From positions 50,448,936 to 50,512,935 of the forward strand of contig RSEF01000031.1 in the NCBI GenBank assembly GCA_003993805.1: DNA of 64,000 bases. Reading direction: 5' to 3'. This document shows positions 34,146 to 47,400 of this stretch, one piece after another (positions within the stretch are counted from its first letter, which is position 1; each line of letters opens with the position of its first letter). This DNA is from Himantopus leucocephalus (taxonomy: Eukaryota; Chordata; Aves; Charadriiformes; Recurvirostridae). The position numbers were made by a program, and so were the translations under genes. A model generated the notes under the pieces. That model ran no database searches. It was not told where the DNA came from and saw only the letters and a list, made by a program, of their open reading frames with translations.

Positions 34146-37100
34146 TCAGGCAGGTATAAAGAATGTTTCAGTCTCCAGTGTCCCTTGCAGAACACCAAAG
34201 TTTCCTCAGCCTTGACTCGAGGCTTTGTGTATGGACAGTGGAGAAAAGATGGTGCAGGGTTTACCGGAGGGCTCTGGGACACATACGTGCATAGGGAAGA
34301 TGTAATCAAAGTTTACAGACCTCTCCATGGTAAAAGAAATAAACTGCTATTTTGGTAACAGACTAGCTAGAGGAACAAAGTCAAGTTCTGTTCAGGAGAA
34401 AAACCAAAGGTGGTTCGTTATCTATGCACCGGCAACCTCTGGCACATCAATATTACAGAAGAAAATTCCTTTAATATACTCATTACCTGACAGCTGTGAT
34501 GTGATAGCCTCCAGAGGGGGACAAGGATGGAAATGCACAGAGAAAAGTTTAGACAATTACATTGCTATAGCAGCGATGGTCTAATTCTGAAAGGGTGGCA
34601 AGGTCACGTTGTTAGTTAGCTGTTTAGTCAAATGGCTGATGATGCTGCCATGTGTAATGATCAGGGGACTGCAGGTGCCAGTTCCTGTGACACAGACATC
34701 ACCGCTCAGTGTAACTTCTCTAATCTTGTCTTCATCTAATTGGTCTCCATTTCAAATGCTGATACTGTCCATTTTGCTCAAAGGCTTCTGGGTTTAGTGA
34801 TGCTCAGTCCCGTGAATCCCCCTTGGATTCTGTTGGGAACGATGGCATCTTTTAATAGACCAATGTGTATGTGTTGATTGAATAATCTCTAACTATTAAT
34901 TCACATCTGTAGTCTCAGTCTTTAGCACTACCCCAGTGAATGTAGTGATAATCAGCAGTTGCTTCTTCCAGTCTGATAAATACAGGGGCCATGGACACAT
35001 TCAGAGGTGGATTATTTTGGCTCGCTGACCATCTGCACTACCTCAGGTAGAAAATCTGAACTGACCAGGTAGAAAACAGAACTGCAGCATTCGCTCCTTG
35101 GCATCCAAGCCTAAAATAACAGCAGAATGGACCTTTCGCTTGTGGCACCTAGGAGTAATTTCTAATTTTTTTTTTTACACTTTCTTTCCATTCCTGTTCC
35201 AAGCCAGGAAGTGAAGAGGCGTGTCAAAACAAAGCAATTACAGAAAGGTTAACCAACACCTCTACCCCCCCCTTCCCCTCCACCACAACCACGATGTGTG
35301 CAGTGGTGTCCAGATCAAGCCAGATGGGCCCCTGACTGCCTTTTCCTGGACTGCTCGACTTTGCTGGCTGGAGGAGAAGGCTCTTGATTGCTCTCTAAGT
35401 GGTGTAAGAGAGTGGCCTTCTGTGCTGTTAAACCAAACAGGGCAGCATACCACAGCAACGTGAGCTGCTGACAGGGAGGGTGAGATTCTGGGTTACTCTG
35501 CTCCATTTCTGGGCTATTGCAAGAGCTGCTGTTGTAAATGGTAAATCCAGGCTTTATTTGGATTTTTTCACCCTCTTCCAAGCATATGTTCTTGTAAATA
35601 TGTCTGTGTTGTCTTGCAGAAAGCAGGTACAATCACTATGTATACCTATTTGTCCACCCTTCTTGGCAAACCAAAGCTTTCTTATATCCTTTAAGCACTG
35701 TATTCGCAAAAGTAAGACTGATGAGCAAATTAACTGTTTTTACCATGATGCACAGTTAAGGTGTGGAATTCCTGCTACAGGAAAGTTAGTAATGAAAAAG
35801 GAGTTAAAAGGGAATTAGAAAAAAATGCATGGAGGACAGATGCACAGATGTGCGTTTAACATGACGCTGTGTACGCAGAGAGAATCCACAAACCACAGTG
35901 GAAGTTGGGGATACAAATTACAAAATATTCACTCTGTTTCTTGTATGACTTTCCTGAACATGTGCCTCTGACCACTGCTGGAGACAGAATACTTCTGTAG
36001 ATGAACTTCTGGTTTGATCAAATACCGGAGTGTCTTATGACCTTAACCAAATTTACACACACACAGCTACCCGCTGCATCCCCTGCATTCCTCTGATTGG
36101 TATTACCTAGAACTCACTATGAAGCCAGACTATGAGGACTCCTGCTATCTTTGTATTCAGCTGAATAAAAATGCAAGGTTTTAGAGCAAAGTGAAGAGTA
36201 ACGTGCATTTTCTATTGAGTTCTTAACCAAACAGTCAGCTCTTTGGAGAGTTTATAATTTCCCTTTACTATGAGACAATTTATTTGCTTTTTCTTTCAGA
36301 ACTTCTGTTTCTTCCCTTAGGCCAACTGAAGATCCTCCCAGGAGTGCCTCAAACACAGACTAACAGAAGTTGAGATGCGCGTGCACGAGGACAGATTCAG
36401 AAAAAAGCTAATAGGACTTGCAAAATGTACTGCGTATTGCATGTCAGGAGATCTAGTCTCTGATCTCATGTCTGTGGCTTGGATGAGTACTTCACGCTCC
36501 CTTGCCTTTGCACCATTTTGACTGCAATTTCTATGTAAATAGGCTTTTTAATGTTGCTATTTTTCTGTATAGACAGTAGATCTTCAGTGATTTTTTTTTG
36601 CTTGAAAATGCTACTGGCACTTTGTGATTAAGGATAGGCACCGACATCCTTCAGAGGCCAGCCTCTGCAGAAAAGGGGGAACTTTCTATCAAGCACAGCT
36701 CTTTTTCCTTGGTGATTTACGACTGATTACTGTGGCAGCTTCCTTTGCTGAATCTGAGTGTGAAATCCTTTTATAGTTTTGTTCTCTTAAAAAATCACAC
36801 TCCTGTTGATGTTAAATTTTCTTTTTAGTGCTAGGCAATCAGTATTTTTAATTTACAGTGCAGGTGAGATCATGCAAAGCATTTAAATTACCTTCCGGTG
36901 ATTCAAAGAAGGTAAGTAATGAGGGAATTACCCAGTCTTAAAATCAAACTGGAGCAATCAGACTAGTCCTGTTAATAAATTTGCTTTCATTAGAAAAAGT
37001 ATCAAATAACATTAAGTTATTGTTTGTCTTATGAAGATATCTCGATGTCCAGCTATAGATCTTGGCTGTCATGCACAAGAAGATATACAAGGACAGAACA

Positions 37101-37907
37101 AAAGTGTCAGTCCTGTTCCAAACACTTTAAACAGGCTGGGATACCTCTCTTTTGCTCTCCTTGCATGTGGCCTCCTTAATGAAATGCTCCTCCTTGTTAT
37201 ATGGGAACGTTTTATGCCTGCTTTGCAGTCCCTTTGTCTTGCCCAGTGAAATCTGCTATGGTCAGGAGAAGAACATCCCTGTAGCAGCTTGCCTGGGTTG
37301 TCGCTGAACCATGACGAGGCCAAGAGCTACAAACTTTCCCTTCTGTGTGTTGTAAATGGAAACAGACACGCAGTTTTCTGCCTCAGGGTCTCAGAGGATT
37401 GTGGCAAATCAGGCAACCTTTCTGAGTGACACTGACAGCTTTGCCTTTCTCTGGGAAAAGATGAGGGCTTGCAAATGTAAACCAAAACGAGGGATTAACC
37501 TAGCAGGAGAGACTTATAGCAATAGCAGGGAAAAAGAAGAAAGCCATGGAAAGCATTAAATTTAGGGCAACCCAGCTGAGCTATCGCAACAGCTGCCTAG
37601 GAGAGCGTTTGCTTGTCCAAGATTACTTCAAGGTTTGTTGTGCAAATTCAAAGCCTGCTATAGAAAATTGGTGCTAGGGAAGAGGAGCAGGGAAGCTTTT
37701 CCAGTGAGTGACAGGAGTTTTGACATAGGTCTGCGATAGTCATGAAAGTCACTATATTGCAAGATGGTCTTAAGGGGAAATTAATCCATTTAACCTGTCA
37801 CTTAAAGACTGAACAGTAATCCCAACATCTAAACATCACTAGCACATTTACTCTCCAGTGCTGACACCAAAACAGAGACTGTTAACACCCTTTCTCATAT
37901 GACAATT
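34146..37907. other. Unique non-coding sequence, candidate conserved stretches
   Basis: No gene supported. AT-rich segments at about 34720-35060 and 36780-37030 carry homeodomain-like words (AACTATTAATTCAC, GCATTTAAATTACC, AAGTAATGAGGGAATTACC). A good acceptor-like TTTTTCTTTCAG ends at 36300 before a 20-codon open stretch and a stop. Frames at 35221-35818 overlap on both strands without recognisable products. Confidence 0.45.
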
Positions 37908-38104
37908 TCACAGAACCGTAGAGATGTTGGGCTGGAGGTCTCGAGTCCAAACCACCTCTGGAAACAGGACTATCACCAATGCTAGCTCAGGGCATCCCAG
38001 CTTTGTCTAGCTGAGTCTGGAAAGCCTTCTGGGATGAAGGTTTTACAGCCTTTCTGAATAACCTATTCTTGTGCTGCACCATCTTCCTTATGAAGAAGAT
38101 CAGC
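37908..38104 (-). mobile_element. Older CR1 LINE 3' end, minus strand
   Basis: From TCACAGAACCGTAGAG on, the sequence follows the 'tcacagaatcacagaat ggttgaggttggaagggacctctggagatca' pattern of an older CR1 subfamily: TTGGGCTGGAGG, GAGTCCAAACCACC, TCAGGGCATCCCAGCTTTGT, GAGTCTGGAAAGCC and a late CACCATCTTCCTTATGAAGAAG that matches the 'caccctcacagtaaagaagtttttcct' end. It is more diverged than the copy at 33939 and lacks a crisp terminal tandem tail. Only the 3' end of the element is present. Confidence 0.7.
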
Positions 38105-39614
38105 TTTTGTCATGCAGATGATATGGCACCAACTAGAGATTGGGGGTTTTTCTGGAGCCATAAACTATTTCTGGCATTCTTACAGAAAATATAAAAAATC
38201 TTAAATTGAAATTTTATACTATATGCTCAACTTTATAGAGAAAATGTATATGTTGCCAAACATATTTATTGTAGTTTCCCATCACAGTAAGAAGCATTTC
38301 TAGTCCACTCAGAGACTTGCAACACTTCTTGCCAGAACTAAGTGATTGGGGACATCTCTCTGCTCTGACAAGTTTGAATTTGAAATAACTTTGAAATAAC
38401 CTTGTAATATGGATATACAGCTAGAAATTTATTTGGAGATGCAGTGATATAATCCCAATGATAAATCACACTGCATCATGTACAAGGTCAGGTCTGACTC
38501 TGTCATCAGCACCAAAGATCTCTATAGGCTACATTATAACCTTTATGATGGCAATAACTATTCTTTCAGAGCTTTCCAAAACTCCCCTGCACGTCTATGG
38601 AAATGTTACAACCAGAAGAACAAAGAGAGGAGGACAAAGCCTTGGAGCAATTCAGAGGTACAGGCAGGAATAAAATATGAATTTTCATAGGCTCTGTGTG
38701 ATCTCCGTTGTAATAATGTTCCAACAATTATTAGCAGTCCAGTTCTTCTTTGCTCGATTATATTCAGCAGCTTCAACTCCATTGGACAAAGCTGGCAGCA
38801 ATGTAAAGCCTCAATGACTTTTAGTTATGTTATGTTAACGTTATTCCCATTTCACAGGCTGAGAAGAGAGGAAGTTCTTACAGGATCCCAAGTCTCTGCC
38901 TTTTATTTGTCTTGCGCCTTTAGCCAGACTATATCTCAATACTTTTTCCCAGTTTACTAATGGTCTCTGGGCCCACAAAAGTCATAGCTTATGATGCACC
39001 ACAAGGACGCAAGCTAGTTGAGGAGTGCAGCATATAAGCAAAAATGAGAACATAAGAACTCTGAATTACTACTCCCACCAAGCTGTGGAGCAGTGTTGTT
39101 TTATTGTGTCATTTTTAATAGAAGCATTTCCAGTTTTCAGCAAGAAGAAATAGGTATCCTTTCTTTCTTGACAAAATATCAGTGATTTCCATGAAAAGCA
39201 CATAGTTTAAAAACACATAGACTTGTTTGTTTGTTTTTAAAATCAATTTCCTATTAAATATGTTGTAACGTAGTATTCCAGCCTGTACTTCTGCATAAGT
39301 AAATCCAAACACAAGCCACCGTGTTACCTGGCCAGGTTTCTGGAGGGTGTGGAAGTCTGTTTCTCCTGATAACATTTCCAAAAACAATTGGTTCTTCAAA
39401 ACTTCTGAAAATAAAAATTACTTTATTTAGATATGTATGGTGAAATGCATATAAGATATCACATTTTGTCACCCTAATATGTGTGTTTTGTTTAACATTT
39501 TTTAGAAAGAAACTTCCGGGATGAATGGAAACTTGCAAAACAATATTGCTTGTGTCCAGAAAGGAAGGAAAAGAAACGAAAAACCCAATATAAGTACACT
39601 GAGAAAGCATGATT
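38105..39614. other. Unique non-coding sequence, no gene seen
   Basis: A 158-codon minus frame (39254-39730) overlaps a 94-codon minus frame (39115-39399). Its phenylalanine- and valine-rich stretch is the translation of the A-rich tract at 39615. CCCATTTCACAGGCTGAGAAGAG near 38850 may be a faint MIR trace. Confidence 0.5.
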
Positions 39615-39682
39615 TTAAAAAAAAGAAAACCACAACAAAAAACAACAAACAAGCAAAAAAAAACCCTCAGAAAACAAAAAAA
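39615..39682 (+). repeat. A-rich low-complexity tract
   Basis: About 70 bases dominated by A with scattered C and G (blocks such as CAACAAAAAACAACAAAC). No SINE or pseudogene body precedes it. Confidence 0.75.
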
Positions 39683-39894
39683 TCTGTAGCATAACCTTTT
39701 GTCTGCCAGCTGAAATGCAACCACATCCAAAGTCCAAATCAGAAGTCTTGAGCAGTAAAAGATGTTTCAAAGCAGTGATGCATCAGAACTGTCTCTGGAA
39801 ACAGCCCGACAGCCAAGAATTCCCCTCCGTTAGGAAACACCCTCATTCCAAAGCCTCAGACATCTATTTTGAATACATATAATTTATTGCCCCA

Positions 39895-40090
39895 TCATCA
39901 TAATAACATTATTATTTATTTACCTAAGATGATAACAGTGACTAAGGGCCTAGTTAGGATCAGAGCTTGATTACACTTTACAGATATAAAATGGAAGATA
40001 ATGCTTGTTTTAAAGAGTGTTTGGTGTAAACTAACAATAGTCTTAGTGTTACACCCAGCAATGGAAACAGACCAACAGCAAAGGTCTGGG
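39895..40090. repeat. Possible ancient amniote SINE-like remnant
   Basis: TAATAACATTATTATTTATTTACC, then AGGGCCTAGTTAGGATCAGAGCTTGATTACACTT, then ACAGATATAAAATGGAAGATAATGC resembles a SINE-like repeat common in turtles and crocodiles ('ttattatttatttgtatta ... cccagtcagggatcagggccccattgtgct'). The match is loose and rests on word order. It could be chance. Confidence 0.28.
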
Positions 40091-40704
40091 TGGAAGACAT
40101 TATGACTCCCCTAGAAGATCAAGAGAAAGTAAGCATGCCCTTTAATTCACCAATGTGCCAGATGCATATGAGCCTTGTTGAGTTGAAAAGTTTGATTAAC
40201 ACTTCAGTGGTGGTGCTATTTTCTCAAATATCTAAAGTATCAATGCTCTTACTATCAAGCTAAGACACAGACATGCACTGAGGCCTTTTGTTCAGGAACT
40301 TTTTTTTGAAGAAGGAATGAAACATTGTAACATGTAATGAAAAAATAATTCTCTGAGGTTGTTAAAGTTCATTTTGTGAGCGGGCAGAAAATCATAGCTC
40401 AGATTTGCAATATTGATACTATGCTCATGAGAAGAAGACTTAATTTCCTTAGGACCTACATTTTTACTGGAAATGTGGTGTGTTAAGTACAGCTACTCAT
40501 ACTTACGTACACCATACAAGGATGCTAAAGCATAACTGCTGATTTCTTTAGGGGGTAGAAAATCCTTTTTTTTTTTTTTTCTTCACAGAGTTAAGAGGTA
40601 GCATATAGTTGTCTGTTGCATATGGAAGGTCTGGATCCAATTCCCAACTCTATCATCTACTTTCATTATGGACGTAAATACAAAATGGAATAAACAGCAA
40701 ATGG
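40091..40704. other. Unique non-coding sequence with a T run
   Basis: A 15-base T run (40566-40580) followed by CTTCACAG gives a splice-acceptor look at 40588, but no open exon follows. No gene or named repeat is seen. Confidence 0.45.
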
Positions 40705-40750
40705 AGCACATCAACGGTCTATCCAGCTTGACATCCTGCCTATGAGCCTA
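40705..40750 (-). mobile_element. Possible archaic CR1 3'-end fragment, minus strand
   Basis: TCAACGGTCTATCCAGCTTGACATCCTGCCTATGAGCC resembles the opening of old reptile/bird CR1 copies, 'aaaggtccatctagcccagtatcctgtctctgac', over about 35 bases. Nothing downstream confirms it clearly. Confidence 0.33.
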
Positions 40751-43700
40751 GGAGAGCTTGAAACAAGCAGGTGATAATTTTCCAGATAACTTTATGAGTG
40801 ATTTCTTTTCCCAGAATAACTAACCATCTATTTATATTAAAGAAATCACTGAGCCTGTGGTGTTGTTTTGGTTCTTGGTGATTTCTTTTTTGTTCCAGTA
40901 GTTTATCTGGGCTTTCCCCCACCTCTCCCTAGCAGTTTCAGCCTTCAGTGTCTACACTACTTAGTGGCAAAGATTTCAGCAATTTGCTTTGAGGTTTGTG
41001 GAAGAAATATCTCCCATTTATCTTTGCAATGATGTCTACAAATGTCATCTTTTAATGGTGTCTACAAACATCATTTGACCTCTCCAGCTGTTTGGGGAGA
41101 AAGCATGAGCAGTCAGTTTCTAGATACACTTTCCACATCACTCAAGTTTTTCTACACCTGCTAGTTGCTTTTTTGTGGGCTGAAGAATAAGCTTACTTAT
41201 CACTCTAATAGGTACCATGCCAAACCTCTGAACAGGACATCTGGGACTCTGGAACACTCCTTTTCCTCCCACATTGCAGTGGCTGACGTGGCTCTTTGGC
41301 TCCAATAGCATTTTCTACCACTGCATCATAGTCTTCCCAGGACTGCACATCCTCGTGAAGCCAGCAGGGTGGGAGAGAGAGGGACCACCTAGAGCTTGCC
41401 TAAGTCACGCAGGAATTGCCTGTCATTTTGTCTGCCCAAATTGGATGAAGTCCGTTTCAGCAGAGACAGGCATGGTGGGATGGCAGGACCTGTGACTGCT
41501 GTCACTCTTGCTGGTAGATCTAATGGTGCTGGGTCCTCAGGTGACCTAATCTGTAAAACAAGGAGGACCATGCTTTGCCTGTGGCAAGAGTAGGCTCGTT
41601 GCAGACTTTCAAGTGACTAGATTTCTACTGTGCCAGCACCAGTTACCAAAGGCAGATGTGTGTGCTTTGCAGTTGTGTCTGTAGCTTCAACCTACTAACG
41701 GCTCATTCCAGCACTGCTGGCACCATAGCAGCAAAACCCGCCTGCCAACCTGCCTGCACATGTTGGGGGCTCATGCATGTTGATCTCTGTGCTACCGTAG
41801 CAATAACTGCTAGTAACATCCAACCGCCCTTGATATCTTTGATATATCGCTGCATGGTGGATGTAGGACTGTCAGAGAAGCAGAAAAGCACACACTACTC
41901 TGTCCTGAAAAACTGTGTGAACTAGGTGCCTCAGGCTGGAAAAGACTTTCCTCTTCTCAGCCTACTTCTGTTTTAACAAAGATATGCCATCAGGTTACTG
42001 AGTACCTATCTGTTTAACTGTCTTAATTCCTGCTGAGGGAACTTCTGCCAGGATTGCAACCTAGGCATTTTACTTCTGGCCAAATTATTATTCTGTTTCC
42101 ATTTCCTGGAATGAAAATAATAATCACTAATTATGATGACAGAAATTACTATAGATATAGTAGGTCCAAAATGAATTAGTCCTCTCAGAGTCACAAGGAT
42201 TGAGACTTTACAAGACAAATGGCCTTCTGTTTCCTGACACTTTTTCATCTGCTCTCTCATAAGCCAAATTGCGGTGGCTGGATGACATTTCTGTACTTGT
42301 TTACATTGCAATTTTTCTCCTCAAGGGCTGGGTTTTAGTTCCTCAGTATAAACAGACTTTGCTTAGAGTATTCAGTTGTAGCCTCTTCTGAAGGCTGTAT
42401 TTCATTACATGACAATAACAACTGTTATTGTTAATACTCTTTCTTGCAGCCAAGAATCAAGTCTTGAGGGCAGCACTGAAGTTTGATGTTTGAAAATGTC
42501 TCTGGTTTGATAACCAATTTGTGCTTCTCTGCAGAGTGAGGGGTAGGCATACAGGGTTGGTCTGCAGGAAGATTCTCTGGGATCAAGTCCCACCAGGATT
42601 TGTGTGCTAGGTGCTGGCAAGCTGTTCCTTCATTGAAGATCTGGGTGTAGACCAATTACCTGTGTTGAGGGAGCTCGATTCAGAGCTAGGGCCTCTAAAA
42701 TGCTTGGCATTGCAACACAAAGATGAGTGGCACCCCCCAAAATTTTCAGGCTCCAGAGCCAATCATTCTGTTACTGGTGTAAATAGGAATTGCACAGAAA
42801 CTGATTCCAGAAAAAAGTGATTTTCTGCTGCTTCTGCAATGCACAGAGAAAATGTACAAAACCCAAACCCATTTGCATTTTAATCTTTGTGCTAAATTTG
42901 TAAAACAAAAAACCCAATGCACCTAGAGGATGATCTGGACAATTGCAAGATCATTCATATTTTTCTGTTTCAAGCATTTCATCTTTACAAAGAGCAGAGG
43001 AAACAGTGTGTGAGTGGCAGAAGATGGTAGGGATGGGGCATGGGTCTGCACAGAGATGCTCACATTGGGCCTGTCCCACTGGTCCTTTGATCCTGAGGTC
43101 TTAGACTGTTCTGTGTAGCAGCTGGGGATCCTAAGAAAACAGATGATCCCAAAGGTACAGGTAGACACTTCGACCATGGTGAGGGACAGAAATGGTGACT
43201 CAGAAAACTCTGTAGATTGAGACCTGGCTTTGTACAGTTATATGAAACTATACTCATTCCACCAGGTCTCTTTTTTGACTGCCGAGGTTTTGCTCAGCTC
43301 TGGCCCACTGCTTCAGATAGGCTCTATCTCATCGCACTGTTACGGTGGGATCTGTCATTATACTGCAACAAAAAAGTTTTTGTCTCCATTCCCTTAATTT
43401 TTTCATAGAATAGCCAAAGTGAGAAAAATTGTTATGCTCCATTTGGCCTTTTTCAAGCACGTATTATTTGGAGCTGTGGTGGTGCGACCATGGCATTTCT
43501 GACTGTTCCAGTTTTCGCCTCTGGGCAGGATTATTAATGTTTCTGCTTTTTTGGGAACGGCCACCATCTTCCGCTCTGGGATGATGTTCTACTCCTTAAT
43601 GATCTGCTGATAAGAAGCTTCAGATCTGCACTTTCAGTTCCTGGTCAAGAGGGAATCTTGGCCTTAGTTTTGGAAGTTCCTGTAAGTAGTAGCCGCTATA

Positions 43701-44385
43701 ATAATTCATAAGCCAAATAAATACACCTTGCTTGGCTTGCTTGCTTTAAAATTTGTGAGCAGTTACTGGAAAATACAAAAACAAAATGGCATTGTTAGTT
43801 GCTGTAGGGAGGGAAAGCTTTTTAATCATGGGATGCTATAAGTATTGAGGATGTTTGTTTAAGACTGAGTAGAAACATTTTCCTACAGACCAACTTCCTG
43901 TGGAGGAAGATCAGTTCTGGTAGGGTTTTTCAAATTGAGTTCTGCATCTGGGAATTGGGTGGTGAAGGAAACAGAGGGGAGGAGAGAAAGAGAAAGTGAA
44001 AAGGAGGCTAATTAAATAATTATTTCAATGAGGCCAGTGCGGCAATGAGCTCCAGATGTTTGGGATTCCACTGACAGTTTCTAAACTGGAGAAGCAACGG
44101 TGGGTGTATATATGTTTGTTTACTTCTCCCACTCTAACCCTGACTACTGCTTTCTCTAAAAGCCAATGAAGGACAAGCCTCTCCTAAAATACCCCTTGAA
44201 CTTTGCCTCTTCACTCCAGATTTTGATCTGAGTTACTCTAGGCCAATGCAACCCACGAAGGCAGTGGCAATAATCCAGGTACATTATGGTATAATTGAAA
44301 ACACAGCTTGGCCTTTGCTCTGCAAATAGTCTATTTACAATGAAACAACAAATGAGTACATAAGCCTATACTCACAGCTAGCTGT
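40751..44385. other. Unique non-coding sequence, no gene seen
   Basis: Contains the 26-bp tandem duplication at 41028-41079 and a purine-only run at 43973-43996. CTGTTACTGGTGTAAATAGG near 42769-42788 is a word shared with old palindromic amniote repeats. Frames up to 101 codons (42006-42311 minus) are unrecognised. Confidence 0.5.
41028..41079 (+). repeat. 26-bp imperfect tandem duplication
   Basis: AATGATGTCTACAAATGTCAT at 41028 is repeated from 41054 as AATGGTGTCTACAAACATCAT, with a few substitutions. It is older than the duplications at 29183 and 32345. Confidence 0.75.
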
Positions 44386-44435
44386 GGCCAGATTCTGGTC
44401 TTTGAATCTCTGTTAAACAGGTGCAAATCCAAAGC
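44386..44435. repeat. Possible arm of an ancient palindromic repeat
   Basis: GGCCAGATTCTGGTCTTTGA and TAAACAGGTGCAAATCCA resemble the arm 'gccagattctgatctcagttacaccagtgtaaatcca' of a short palindrome common in amniote genomes. The second arm is not seen. Confidence 0.4.
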
Positions 44436-47400
44436 AGAACAAGAATATATGGAAATTTATAGCAGACTTAACCCTGGCTGACTAATGGATTTACTCAAGG
44501 TGGACAACCATACGAATAGCAAAGAGGTTTTTCTATGTACCTGACTATTTTTGAATTGCCCAGTTTAGAAATAAACAGCTTTTGCAGCATCTCTGTGTCT
44601 AATATGATGACAGTCACTATAGGCTGTAGTCTCTTTAGATCTCTACTTTCAATTCTGCTACTTCAGAGGGACAAAAATGCCTGTGAGCTGTTCATGTTTT
44701 ATACAGAACGAGCAAGGTGATTCTCAATTGTATATTTCTCTCTTGGAAGACATCACTTTGTGAGCAGCAAAATACTTTGCAAACGTGTCAGTTCTGAAAA
44801 ATATATTTTTCAGGTTCCATGAGGAGAAGAATCTGTGGTAACAGTGTCAGTATGTTCAGAATATTTTAATCATTATGATTTTTCATTATGAAATACTTAA
44901 ACTCTGTTATTTTAACTTAAGCATTAGAAGAAATCACTTCAAATGAGATGAAAAGTCTCATTTTTTGTGAATTTTCCTTTTTATGAGGGTGTTTTGTTGT
45001 TGCTTTGGCCTGCAACAAGGTCCCCTGCACACCCCACTGGCAGTGGAATTTCCTATGAAGCACATCCAATGATTTGCGCTGCTTTCTTTGGAAAACATTT
45101 TGTATCAGTGGGTTTGTGGAGATTGGTAGCAATGCCACTCCTGTGTGGCACCAAAACTTATGAAATATTCTGAGCTGCACTCAGTCCTGCACAGAGATGT
45201 CTCTAAGTCTCTACCACCTGGTTTCCAAGATGATGAATGTCATACACATTACACTGCACTAGGCATCTATGATACCAGGCAAATTTCTCATACTGCTCCA
45301 TTGCTAACCTCAATTCCTTTTAGGCACTTCCAGATGCTACCAAAAATCCATATATTTCCCAGTAAGAGGAGAAAACAAAGTGGGAGAAATGGCTGTGTGA
45401 TTTGTCAAGCAACAAGGACAGCAAGTGATTAAGAGTAAGAGACTGAGATTTCAGACAGTAATTTAGCCACACCGTAATGACAGCAACCTCTGTGAGCTTC
45501 TCCAGTTCTGGGTGTCATTTGGTCCTGTGTTTTTAGCTTTACCTTCTTTTCCTTTCTCCCATAGCCTGCAAGAATGAAAGTGATTCCTCTCTGACTAGCA
45601 AAAGGGTTCAGCCCTTAGAGCGTATCAGGCTGGAGTGACAGAGTTTGGTCCTGATGGTATGCAGCTGGGAAACCCTCCAAAATACGTCTGAAGCTAGTTG
45701 TCCTTTGCTAGGCTGAATAGTAAGGAAAGGTGGCACAAACACCAACATTGCCAACCGAACTATGCTGCACAATGATTGCACCTGTTATTACTTGATGCAT
45801 ATTATTATTATTAACTTTTTCTGTGATTCAGCCAATTAATCCAGCCAAGAGGATACCTTAGAGGAAGCAGTATTGCACTGTTAGGTGGAAAGACTAGTTT
45901 ACTTTTTTCTCATCTTGAAATCGTATGACTCTTTATCACCTTCCCCTTGGCCTCCTTCAGGGTTTATGAGAGGGAGTTTGGCTAGAAGTCTGCGAGTCCT
46001 TCCTGCTCTCAGCATTGCTATCTACATCTATTTTCTAATCCTCTGCTTGTTGGTATGTACATTAAGCATAAATTCATCCCATGCTAGAGGAAGCAGTAAT
46101 GAAAATTATTTCTCCCTTTTCCTCTTTGTTCTGGCCATAATATGACTCACAGTACTTAGGATCTTAAATTCTTCCCCTTTTGCTGGCTTACCATGAAAGT
46201 GAAAAATAAAATGTATTTGGAAGATGCATCCACAGTCCTATCTGAAAGGACACAGGTGAGTCAGATCCTCAGCAGTATGTATGGTCATGGTTTCCACTAT
46301 CATGGAAATACCGTCAGTCCACACCTGAAAATGTGTTTCCTTCTCATTGTGACACTGTACAAGTGACTGCAGCTCCCCCTGTTTCTCCTGTTTCTGTTGT
46401 CATTCACTTACGAAAGGGGATTTTTCTAGACAAATGTGGTTTCTTCCTTTGCATTTGTGTACGGGTTCAGAGGACTTTGTATTCAGTTAGGGTCTCTGGA
46501 CACTGACATAAATTGGATAGGTGCTTGTGATACTAAATATGTTTGGTGTAAGGAGATTTCCACCAGAAAGATCCTTCAGTCAGAAAATGTCGCTGCATGG
46601 CCTTGTGCTTTTTGTTTCCCAGAACAGGCATCTGGACAGTTGTCTACTTCCCAAGAGAAATGGCACAAAGTGATTTTTTCTCTTCTTGCTTTCAGAACGT
46701 TGTTGTTTTCTCTCTGGAGATGATGCCTTTCTCAGCCAGAAAAAGGAGAAAGAAATAATAAACTAAGAAGAATGCTGTTTTTCTCATTTTTGGATTATCT
46801 TGTGCTAAAGGTTTGGTGGAAGAACACAGGTCTATTGATCACTGCCTATCTCATGATCAGCAGATGGTTCCACTTGTAAGGCTGTCAAATGTGAAAAGGT
46901 AGGCATGGGCTTATTATTATGTATGGGAAATTTTCCAGGTTTATACCTCTGCTATAAAGAATTTTACAAGAATGAGAATCCCACAGTGTCACATTCTGGA
47001 CATGGATTCTCCTCAGCAAGTTTTAGATGCAGATCTTCAAGGTCCTAAAGACAGCAAGATGCACCTCTACCTGGCTTTGGCTAGGTGGACCAATGTTCTT
47101 ACTTTGCTTTGAGGTTAACTGCTACCTCTGCAAAGCATCATTCAGAGTCTGGGGGCAGAAGTTGGCTGGAGAGCCCAGCTGGCTCTCCAGATCTCTGCCA
47201 AGGTCCTCAGCATAGTCTTGCATCTGGAGGGAGAGCCCAAAACAATCCTCTCACCTTACTGTCCGTTTTCTTGCAGCAATAATCTGGGAGATTGGTACAC
47301 ATGAAGGACAGTGGCAATGGGAAAAGACAGGAATAAGAAGGTTGGAGGGCAGGAGACACAACTCTTCCAAAACACAACAGATATTGCTCTCAACTTTTTC

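Noticed and set aside
39254..39730. 158-codon minus-strand frame with a hydrophobic, phenylalanine-rich segment
   Set aside because: The hydrophobic segment is simply the translation of the A-rich tract at 39615-39682 read on the other strand, not a real membrane protein.
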